Source: Candidatus Megaera endosymbiont of Mesostigma viride
Lineage (GTDB): Bacteria; Pseudomonadota; Alphaproteobacteria; Rickettsiales; Rickettsiaceae
DNA: 64,000 nt
Assembly (NCBI GenBank): GCA_020410825.1
Contig: CP084576.1
Coordinates: forward strand, 1,384,426 to 1,448,425
Direction: 5' to 3'
A program made the position numbers and the translations under genes. Positions 56,536 to 64,000 of the stretch are shown here, piece by piece. How positions within the stretch are numbered: the stretch's first letter is position 1; the number at the start of each line of letters is the position of its first letter. Below the pieces are notes generated by a model, which worked only from the letters and a program-made list of their open reading frames with translations, was not told the DNA's origin and did not search any database.

Positions 56536-57294
56536 AGGGTCTAAATAGCCAATTACGTAAAGTAACAAATAATAAGCGGGTTTTTCCTAGTGATGATTCT
56601 GTTTTTAAGACTTTATACTTGACAATAGATTACATTACGAGAAAATGGAGTATGCCCATCCAAAATTGGGGAGAAGCTATGGCCCACTTTTTGATAAAAT
56701 TTGAGGGTAGAATTTAAGTGCCTATTTTTGAATTTACACACTTAAAAATCCAGAGCCCCAACATGTTTTTTTCTTACATACGCTTATTCTGCAAACGTTT
56801 TAAAAGAAGTACATAATTATGTACCTAGCCAAATAATTCATCACAATTTCATAATAACAGTAGTAGAGTTTTTTAGTCTATTATTTATTACCTGCTTAAG
56901 TTTTAAAATATATCCATTAAAAATTCTAAAAATAAAGTTGTATGCATTTTGTTGCTTTATTTTTATATTACCATTTGTTTTTCATTACTCTAGTAGCCCA
57001 TTTGGAATAATGTTAGTACAACTTGGTATAGTTTTGTTTGGGGTAAATATATTACCAGCCGGTCCTATTTTCTACAGCCATTTTCCTGTATTTAAACGCT
57101 TTACTTACACTGGATTTGCTTATGCTCTATCACGTGCAACAATGCATCTTGTAACTTCATTCGGTTTTATTTATTTATTTGAATATTTAGGTCATTATGG
57201 AATACTTGTTATTATGGTTCCGGTTGTTATAGGTTTTGCATTTGGTTTAGATTACTTTGAAAAATTAGAGAAAAAAGTTATATAAAATATATTT

Positions 57295-57922
57295 TTACAT
57301 AAGAAGATCTTCTTCCTGTTCAGAAAATTCATTTTCAATACCTATAACTTCATAGCAAGTACGTATTAGTTTATTTTTGCACTCTGGTATCCCTAAATAT
57401 ATTGCAAGCACTAGAAATTTAGAAATAGTTTCTTCTATAGTTTTTTTTATTTTTTCTGGAGATAGGAATTTAATAGTCTGAATATTATGCAACCTATCAA
57501 ATTGTTTAATAAGTAATAAGTCGTATTTTTTTTGCTCCCAAAGTAATTCTGTTAACTTTCCTGCGCTGATTTTATGATCAGATTCTTTTACTCTAGTTAA
57601 ATCCATTACTTGGTTTGCCACAATTTTACCAAACTCCTTCTCTATCATCTCAAAGGTAAGATCTGTATCTTCTATTGTATCATGGAGTATGCTGGTAACT
57701 ATTATATCAGTTTTTAGCTTATAATCTAGAAACCATATAAGCTACTTCCAAAGGATGCGAATAATATGGTTCGCCTGATTTCCTTTTTTGATTACCATGA
57801 TATTTCTTAGCCCAATAAATAGCTTTATTAATTACTTCAAAATCTAATTTATTTTCAACATCTAATAATTTAAGTTTTTCTTTTAATCTTATTGAGTACT
57901 TGCAAGGCTCTGAGTAATTCAT
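57295..57922 (-). pseudogene. Second SpoT-hydrolase-like gene, frameshifted
   Basis: Read on the minus strand from 57922: SEPCKYSIRLKEKLKLLDVE and KSGEPYYSHPLEVAYMVSR, then a frameshift near 57718, then KTDIIVTSILHDTIEDTDL, QFDRLHNIQTIKFL and an acidic C-terminus. The motifs match those of the intact copy at 34618-35295. It ends 9 bases from the convergent MFS pseudogene, the same arrangement as the first copy but in opposite orientation. Confidence 0.85.
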
Positions 57923-58064
57923 AAATACTATTAAGTTGTTTATTATTAATCATTCTATCATACTTTCTGATTAAATAACGATTAATTTTAGTAGTTAATA
58001 CATTATTAACTTATAGATTTTATAATAACTAATATGTAAATTATTGTAGAAGTGCGAGGGTATT

Positions 58065-58307
58065 TTGAAAAGTAACATAATCAAGGAAATTATTACCACT
58101 CTTTCACAATTTGGACAAGTACATTATAGAATGTCTAAAGATGGTGTTGAGTTTTACAGAGCTGGTAAGTTATTTGGTAAATTATATAATGACCAATTAT
58201 ATTTATTATATAACACTGATCAATTAACTCAAGTATCACTAGAAGATATGAATAACTTACAACTTGTTCTAAGCATTTCATATCTTATTGCAGGAGTTAG
58301 TCAATAA
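58065..58307 (+). CDS. Small hypothetical protein, faintly TfoX-like
   Basis: 80 residues from a TTG start after a GAGGG site. It contains YRAGKLFGKLYNDQLYLLYN, which recalls the beta-hairpin of the TfoX N-terminal domain (competence regulators), but the match is weak and the protein is shorter at the N-terminus. It stands alone between a SpoT pseudogene and IS remnants. Treat the function as unknown. Confidence 0.5.
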   Translation: MKSNIIKEIITTLSQFGQVHYRMSKDGVEFYRAGKLFGKLYNDQLYLLYNTDQLTQVSLEDMNNLQLVLSISYLIAGVSQ

Positions 58308-58564
58308 TTTAATGTCATACCCCTTTACTATAGGAATATTAAAGCTAAAAAATCAAAATTTAGTTTACTCAAAGCAAGTTCAATGTTTAAAATGGTTAAG
58401 GTTTTTTAGTAATTAACGCCAGTTTCGTGTTAGAAAGTTAGCTGTATAGTAATAAAAAACTAGGTTATAGCTTACTCCATTTCACAAAATAATAGAAATA
58501 ATATATGAAAATAGATTTTACAGAAATATATTGTCATGTTGATGACTTTTTAAAAGAATTAGTG
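58308..58564. repeat. IS982-type 5' end, copy 2
   Basis: 58465-58564 repeats 49549-49646 and encodes MKIDFTEIYCHVDDFLKEL. It is cut off by the left end of the IS4-family element. The bases before it show no gene. Confidence 0.6.
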
Positions 58565-60028
58565 TTGTGCGCCAGGTATTTTAGGCACTGCCATTAAGTT
58601 AAGAAAAAGAGAGTTTAAAAAAAGATTTAGTAAGATATAGATTAGGTTCAGTTAACTTAATAATAGCCTATATGAATATATCTAAAGTAACAAATTATAT
58701 AATCAATCAGATACATTCACCAACATTTATAGAACAGCATAAATTCAGGATACAAGATTTTACAAGGGATCGGATATTGAATTTTCAGATTTTATTTGTA
58801 ACGATAATGCGTAAAAGTATAAAATCGCTTCAAATAGTGTTAAACGAATTATTTATGGATGGTCACATAGAAAAAACGGTTACAAATAGTGCATTTACAC
58901 AAGCGAGACAGAAACTAAGCCACACAGCTTTCCTGGAATTGAGTAAAGATATAGTTGCAATGCAGTATGAAGAACCTAAGGATCTAAACTTATGGAATGG
59001 ATATAGAATGCTTGGAGTGGATTCTAGTCAAATTATTTTACCTTATACAAAGGAAATCATGACTGAATTTGGATCTATTAAAATAAAAACTGCTGCTATT
59101 GATGGTGCTTATGTTTCGGCCAGATTTGAATGTTGTTATGATGTTCTCAACAGATTGACTATTGCAGGGACGTTAGATAAAGGAGATATAGAGTTAGCAG
59201 AAAGAATATTAGATGCGGCAGTAGAAAACGATATATTAATATATGACCGTGGATATTGTTCTTATAAGTTTATAGCAATTTTATTGCAACAGAAAAAGCA
59301 TTTTGTTATTAGATGTAAGCGTAGCTTTTTTAAAGCAGTTACTGCTTTTTTTAACGGTGAACAGGCAGATAAAGTATTTAATATACCTGTTCCAGCAGCT
59401 CAGAATAAAGTGATAAAATACCTAGGTTTACCACTTACTATAACAGTACGTTTTGTTGCCGTACCTTTGCCAACTGGAGAAATAGAAGTATTGATGACTT
59501 CTCTATTGGATTCAAATATTAATAAGGAGGAATTTAAAAAATTATATGGTTTTAGATGGGAGGTAGAAACATTTTTTGGAGTACTAAAAAGTAGGTTATC
59601 ACTAGAAAATTTTACAGGTTTAACGGTGGAAGCAATTAAGCAAAATTTTTGGTCAACAATTATGAAAATATATTAACTTTTAATATAAATAAAAAGATGA
59701 AAGATGAGAAAGCTTCACCAGCACACAAACAATTGAAAGAAGCCTCAAAAGTAAACAAAGCTGTAACATTTAATATTATTAAACATCAAGCAATTGATAT
59801 ACTGTTAAACCCTAAGCAAGATACTGAAAGTAAAATGCAAGAATTAACAATTCTATTTAAAACTGCTGCAATTCCAATTCGGAAAAATCGTACTCCACCC
59901 AGAAAGAAAACATCTTATGCACGTTCATATAACTTCCAGCTGAGAAAGAAAAAACATGTCTATTAATTTATTTATTCTAGGGTATTTTCCTTAACTTAAT
60001 GGCAGTGCCTAATATACCTGGCGCACAA
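58565..60028 (+). mobile_element. IS4-family element
   Basis: A 1464-bp element with 39-bp inverted ends (58565-58603 and 59990-60028, beginning TTGTGCGCCAGGTAT) differing at one base. It lies between an IS982 remnant and a DNA ligase D remnant. I see no target duplication. Confidence 0.88.
58672..59966 (+). pseudogene. IS4-family transposase with a late frameshift
   Basis: DDE transposase with first Asp in MLGVDSSQIILP, second Asp in ILIYDRGYCSYKF and the Glu region YGFRWEVETFFGVLKSRL followed by ENFTG. The frame ends after KQNFWSTIMKIY (59676), while the conserved C-terminus (NILTFNINKKMKDEK onward) continues in another frame from about 59655 to 59966. One small indel near 59660 explains this. 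The catalytic triad is all upstream, so partial activity cannot be excluded. Confidence 0.88.
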
Positions 60029-60032
60029 CAAG

Positions 60033-60304
60033 TTATACTACGCAGGTAAGGTAGGGAGTGGTTTTGACCAATCAAAGGTAAAATATTTAAAAACTTATTT
60101 AAACCTTTTGAGCAAAAAAACCTAAATTTGAATGTAGAAGTAAAAACCCACGGGGTGTAATGGTTAGAGCCAAAGCTCATATGTGAAATTGTATTCTCGG
60201 AATGGACTAAAGATAAAAAACTAAGACATCCAAGGTACAAAGGTTTAAGAATGGATAAAAATCCTGAATCTGTAATAAAGGAGGATTCGACTATTAACAG
60301 CTAG
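60033..60304 (+). pseudogene. ligD: ATP-dependent DNA ligase (LigD-type) C-terminal remnant
   Basis: In one frame YYAGKVGSGFDQSKVKYL, then after a shift in the A-run near 60115 ECRSKNPRGVMVRAK, then CEIVFSEWTKDKKLRHPRY and KGLRMDKNPESVI with a stop at 60304. This is the OB-fold end of LigD ligase domains (family pattern GKVGTGF ... VAEVxFxEWTxDGxLRHPxFxGLRxDK). The upstream bulk of the gene is absent, replaced by the IS4 element. Confidence 0.75.
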
Positions 60305-60501
60305 AACTAGTAATAAGAAAGTTGTTTTTATTACCTGAGGTGATCAAAAAAAATACAACTATAGATTGTTCAAACTATTTTAATATGATACAATAAAACA
60401 GAAAGGCTATATTAATTTTTATAGTGATTAATGTATGCCAGAGTTAATCCTAGAGTTTAATTCTAATTTTTAAAATTAATATAAATTTATAGAGGTAAGT
60501 T

Positions 60502-61158
60502 ATGACAACAAATGGTAAGCTTTATAGTGATGTAATGGACAAATTACACTTTGAACCGAATATTGATGATACAAACATTACTATCTCAATTAAAGATAAT
60601 GGTGTAGTGGTTTTAGGTGGATTTGTTAAAAGTTATACAGAGAAACGTCTTGCAGAAGAGGCTGTTGAAAAACTGCAAGGAGTGCATGGTGTTGCTAATG
60701 AACTATCAGTAGACTTGGCATCAAGCTACAAAAGAAACGATACCGATATTGCCCAGGCTGCTCTTAATGCGTTAAGGTGGACTATGTTTGTACCTCATGA
60801 GCAGATTAAGGTGGCTATTGAAAATGGATATCTAACTTTAACTGGTGAAGTTCAACATAACTATGAAAAACAAGCTGCTGAGAGAGCAGTAAGAAATCTA
60901 TATGGAGTTATTTATGTTACTAACAATATAAAGGTTAAACCTGCTGTTAAACCCCAGGAGGTAAAAAATAAAATTGTTAGCGAGTTCCAACGGAATGCCC
61001 GAATAGATGCAAATAATATCGATGTAGAAGTTGAAGGTAACAGAGTAATATTAAGTGGAAGGGTCAAGAACCTGGATGAATCCCGTGAAGCTCGTAATGC
61101 CGCTTGGGCAGTACCTGGAGTCGGATCGGTGGAGGACCGTTTATCGATTAGTTGGTAA
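60502..61158 (+). CDS. Triple BON-domain protein
   Basis: A 218-residue protein preceded by AGAGGTAAG. It has three BON domains (about 5-75, 78-150 and 150-218), each with a conserved Gly-rich VxLxG core: VVVLGGFVKSY, LTLTGEVQHNYEK and VILSGRVKNLDES. No signal peptide is visible, unlike OsmY. BON domains bind phospholipid or act in envelope maintenance. It looks intact and lies between ligase remnant and empty DNA. The role here is unknown. Confidence 0.88.
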   Translation: MTTNGKLYSDVMDKLHFEPNIDDTNITISIKDNGVVVLGGFVKSYTEKRLAEEAVEKLQGVHGVANELSVDLASSYKRNDTDIAQAALNALRWTMFVPHEQIKVAIENGYLTLTGEVQHNYEKQAAERAVRNLYGVIYVTNNIKVKPAVKPQEVKNKIVSEFQRNARIDANNIDVEVEGNRVILSGRVKNLDESREARNAAWAVPGVGSVEDRLSISW

Positions 61159-61676
61159 AATTATGTTAAAAGAGAAGGATTTTACCAGCTTTTTTAAGAT
61201 CAAAAAAATAAATTGATAAATTAACAAATGAGGACAAAATGACAATACCTAAAAAAGAGAAAGGAATTACAAAAAGAATAGAAATAAAAAGTTAGTGTTA
61301 AGTTTTGCTCTGCAAATTTTATATGTACAAAACTAAAACCTTGAAAAATTATGTCAGAGCAAAACCTGTAAAAAGCAATAAAATAAGAATATATTGCTGT
61401 TATCTATAAATTATTTCTTGAAGCAGAGAAAAAAACTGGAAACCTTTACTAGGTAAAAACCGTATTGCCTAAGTTATTAATATGGTAGAAAATTTATAGA
61501 TAGCACTCATGAAAATGATATTAGTAATGATAACTTAAATGAGAGAAATATATTCCCCAATTTTTTACAACCTTTGACTATAACTCTATAGTAAGTTTTA
61601 TTTTCCTTGAACTACAAAAATATTACTTACTTCTCAAAAAACCGTACAGTTGAGTTAATTAATTATGGGAGTAAAA
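61159..61676. other. Gene-free AT-rich stretch
   Basis: About 520 bases after the BON gene. Only an 18-codon open frame (61239-61295, MTIPKKEKGITKRIEIKS) with no known match is seen. No repeats or RNA folds stand out. Confidence 0.4.
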
Positions 61677-61932
61677 ATGCGAGCTAAGAAAATTATAGAA
61701 TTACTTAATGTTAGCCTGATTTATTTTATAGTCGCATTTAATCTTAGCCAAAATCCGTTCTTGATTGCTGGAATATTTTTCTGTACTCTTATTTCTGAAT
61801 ATTATAGCAATGTTTTGCATTTTATATGAGTTACTTTTCTGGGTGATATTCTCTGAGGTGGCCCAATTACATTAGTAGTATATATGTCTTTTCTAATTTC
61901 CGCAGGAAAGGCAAAAAATGGCTAGAGTTGAT
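61677..61932 (+). pseudogene. Small membrane protein interrupted by two in-frame TGA codons
   Basis: From ATG 61677 (preceded by GGGAG) a 50-codon hydrophobic frame ends at TGA 61827. The same frame continues VTFLGDIL, another TGA, GGPITLVVYMSFLISAGK, and stops at TAG. If both TGA codons were TGG, the protein would be about 84 residues with three hydrophobic helices (LNVSLIYFIVAFNL, NPFLIAGIFFCTLISEYY, GGPITLVVYMSFLI). The simplest view is a pseudogene with two G to A changes. Confidence 0.45.
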
Positions 61933-62113
61933 TATTCTATCTGACAATTTGGATGAATATGTAGAAAATCTCTTTGTATTATTAGTACCTTTATCAAGGA
62001 AATAGGGGGCTAGACTCAGTTTTTCTACAAAATTTACCATCTTACATATTAAGTCAAATGTAACCATTTGTAATGGTGTTCTTATTTATATCATCATAAA
62101 GTCTATGCGGTAA

Positions 62114-63462
62114 TTGGAACATGCTTTCTTAAAATCAACCTTTCATTCCTATAAAACATATGATAAGAGTTTCTATAGGTCTAAGTACTCAATCATTCTC
62201 CAGAAATGCAGGAAAGCACTAGAAGTAGAAATAAACGAGATAAGTAAATTAATAGCTAGTATAAATCAACAAATAATCGGGATAACTTCAGAAGTAAACA
62301 ACCTTAAGAAAGAATTAAGGGAAGGAAATCAAACAAATATATCAACAAGACAGAATTAAAAGAATTATTTATAATCAAGATGCTGCAGTAAAAGGATTAA
62401 AGGTAGGAATCAATAATGCCATATAATCGCTAAATCAACAAAAGCAGTTATATTTTACCGATCCACGCTTTGCAAAAAGTGTAGATAATTTTACGCTAAT
62501 ACAAAAACCAGATACATTAACAACTGATACCATATTAAATTATATGATAAATCTTAATCAGATCACTGATACAAGAATGACATCAGTTAACTTAGATGGT
62601 TATACAGTCTCAGCGGGTAATGAAATTACGATACAAGATGAAATATGGATCAAGGGCTTAAAATCAGATGCAAAACAAAGTCAATATATAACTTGGTACA
62701 AGGTTATAAATCAGATCAACAGGGTGTAGTTGTAGGTCTGGATCTTATGGATAATTCGGTAGGGCTTGCCTATGCGTTTATTCAGGATAATGTAAAGGGA
62801 ATAATACAAAGGAAAGAATAAATAACCATATTGCAACTCTTTATGGGTTTTATGAATTGAATAAAAATATATTTATAGATGCTCAAGCTAGATATGGAAA
62901 AAGTTATATTAATAAGTCAAGTTATAATATGAACTTAAGCGGAGATATTTCGTATGCAAAGACTGAAAGCGATGACTGAAAGCGATTTATATGGAGGTAA
63001 ACTGGGATTATACTACGATTATATAACTCAAGGTAAGGTGCACATAATACCAAAACATAGGTATTACATATGATGAGTTGCCCATAAGCAAGTATCAAGA
63101 AAAAGGAGTTGGCTTTAACAGAGGAGTAGCAGTAAGGAAGGTAGATAAAACCACTGGCTTACTTGGTATCAAGGTGAGCAAAGCAATTGAACTGGATTCA
63201 TATTTAATAATACCTGAAAATACACGTAAAATATACGAATAAGCTTACTTCCAATAACGATAACACTATAATAACAATTTTAGACGGTATAGAATCACTC
63301 ATTACACCATCAAGTAAATTACAGAAGACACTTTACAAAGTAGGGACTTCGTTAAAAATAAAAAGATCAAGGTCTGTAAATATAGAAATAGGATATGATT
63401 TTGATAAAAGTAAAAAATATCATTCACATACAGGATATGTCAGTGCTATACTTCCTTTTTAG
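62114..63462 (+). pseudogene. Decayed autotransporter, beta-barrel end
   Basis: Scattered over several frames. 62114-62359 is a coiled-coil-like stretch. 62544-62729 reads TRMTSVNLDGYTVSAGNEIT and WIKGLKSDAKQSQYITWYK, the start of a barrel; later frames give VVVGLDLMDNSVGLAYAF, HIATLYGFYELNKNIFIDA and KLGLYYDYITQG, and end SHTGYVSAILPF with a terminal Phe at 63462. At least four frameshifts are needed to join these. It is a paralogue in kind, not in close sequence, of the 1899-residue autotransporter. Confidence 0.75.
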
Positions 63463-64000
63463 TAAAGGTGGATATTTATAATTTCGAGTCTATGGTTCTG
63501 GTTTAAGGTTCGCAACGTGTTCCATATTCCCCGCCACGTGTACGATTACTGTCTTTTTCAAATTCTGAAAGCAGGAAAGCAAGTGTATAACATAGCTTAC
63601 AACCTTTCTGTTGTAGCTTTTAAGCAAATCACTTAATTCATATTGATGTTCTTTTAATTTATTTTTTCTGCATAAATTGTTATTGATATAATCAGGAATT
63701 ATAGTCTAGTTTTTAGCAATATTTAAATATGAAAAACAGATTTAAACTTAATTATTAACAATAATGAAAAACAAAGTTTTTACTAATCAGGAACTACAAA
63801 AATTTAAAGAAGCCTTCAAGGAATAAAAACTTACAGGATGCGACGAGGATTTAATAAATAAAGATTTATTCGAATCTTTATAAAAAAATTATTAAAAGTC
63901 AGTAATTCTGCTTAAATTTACTACATTTCTCTTAGCCTACCTCTGTTTCGTCATAGTAATGACTAACTAGCTTGACGTATACATCTAGCTATTGTAAATT
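63463..64000. other. Distal flank resembling the sequence downstream of tRNA-Ser
   Basis: 63507-63533 contains AAGGTTCGCAA and ends CCCCGCCA, like a worn tRNA 3' end, followed by 63529-63605, which resembles 25101-25180 (shared blocks AAATTCTGA, ATAGCTTAC). 63606-63645 resembles 25298-25330. A short frame (63764-63826, KNKVFTNQELQKFKEAFKE) follows with no match I know. No gene is otherwise visible. Confidence 0.45.

Larger units (their letters stand above)
53601..56717 (+). pseudogene. IS256-family transposase, frameshifted and intron-split
   Basis: Mutator-type DDE transposase. Exon 1 (53601-54634) has LTKNLFERALKAEMDEHLGY, YAIVYFDALVVKVRQD (first Asp), and SDNLTGMSEAI with a HQLCIVHQIR segment. 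One extra base near 54585 shifts the frame just before QYPEVIRRIIYTTNAI. The group II intron follows at 54634/54635. Exon 2 (56536-56717) gives GLNSQLRKVTNNKRVFP then SMPIQNWGEAMAHF. Splicing alone would not restore the protein because of the frameshift. Confidence 0.88.
53525..56758 (+). mobile_element. IS256-family element inserted in proP and itself carrying a group II intron
   Basis: Imperfect inverted ends (GGGTTCTTTCC at 53525 and, on the other strand, GGGCTCTGG at 56758; both share a GTGTAAATT block). CAACAT, extendable to CAACATG, flanks it on both sides (53519-53524 and 56759-56764) as target duplication. Subtracting the 1901-base intron leaves 1333 bp, the expected size. Confidence 0.85.
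50802..57285 (+). pseudogene. proP: Second ProP-like MFS gene, disrupted by a group II intron and an IS256 element
   Basis: Piece 1 (50802-50887) encodes KIVKQQSLTREQKES and ends in GTFLEYF. Piece 2 (52837-53524) continues DLMLYVHMAVLLNELFFP up to FLLECSAQH. Piece 3 (56759-57285) gives SANVLKEVHNYVPSQ and runs to the end (FKRFTYTGFAYALSRATMH). A group II intron (50888-52836) separates 1 and 2 at an exact codon-consistent splice point, and an IS256 element (53525-56758) separates 2 and 3. One T also seems lost in the T-run at 56765-56772. It is a paralogue of the gene at 35263-36549 and likewise convergent with a SpoT-like gene. Confidence 0.85.

Noticed and set aside
61677..61932. UGA reassigned to Trp in this genome
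   Set aside because: Trp is encoded by TGG throughout intact genes and phr uses TGA as its stop, overlapping the next start. Pseudogene decay is simpler.
63507..63533. Possible tRNA at the distal flank
   Set aside because: It has GGTTCG and an ending CGCCA, but no acceptor, D or anticodon stems can be formed; at best a worn 3' fragment.

Overview
The window looks like chromosome of an AT-rich intracellular alphaproteobacterium of the order Rickettsiales, most likely Rickettsiaceae (Rickettsia or a close relative such as Megaira). The signs are class I lysyl-tRNA synthetase, Coq7-type ubiquinone hydroxylase, a sucA-sucB pair, a dusB-fis pair, an NtrY/NtrX-like two-component pair, Sca-like autotransporters, ankyrin and TPR proteins, and heavy insertion-sequence decay. 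All assignments are by eye from sequence and family motifs; no database search was run.

Bases 1-25105 are a mostly stable housekeeping block: trmJ (cut by the left edge), sixA-like phosphatase, coq7, dsbB, lysS, two Rickettsiales-type hypothetical proteins (one a 1216-residue ankyrin/poly-serine protein), tRNA-Asp, bamA, sucA, sucB, a DedA protein, an SDR enzyme, dusB-fis, ntrY-ntrX, a pentapeptide-repeat lipoprotein, acpS and tRNA-Ser(GCT).

From tRNA-Ser to about 63530 the window changes to a mosaic that I read as a degraded genomic island of the RAGE type (Rickettsiales amplified genetic element). The roughly 75 bases just after tRNA-Ser recur imperfectly at 63529-63605, as if the original downstream flank had been pushed 38 kb away. 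Inside are: (a) an IS3 element holding a serine-recombinase element with 28-bp inverted ends, which itself holds an intact IS110 element whose 5' noncoding end folds like a bridge RNA; (b) a photoreactivation cluster (CPD photolyase, FeS-type cryptochrome/photolyase, SDR, broken epimerase, broken FAD oxidoreductase) bounded on both sides by IS3 ends; (c) a small (p)ppGpp hydrolase, an MFS transporter and a PAS-histidine-kinase-like protein fused to what appears to be a complete cyclodipeptide synthase domain, with Gln in place of the phospho-accepting His; (d) an ankyrin protein, a TPR protein and a 1899-residue autotransporter with eight near-identical 366-bp repeats; (e) a second, inverted copy of the MFS/hydrolase pair, wrecked by a group II intron and by an IS256-family element that carries another group II intron; (f) an IS4 element, a DNA ligase D remnant, a BON-domain protein and a decayed second autotransporter.

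The most interesting items are the kinase-cyclodipeptide synthase fusion next to a transporter, the IS110 bridge-RNA locus with guide matches to its own junctions, and the photolyase cluster in an intracellular bacterium.
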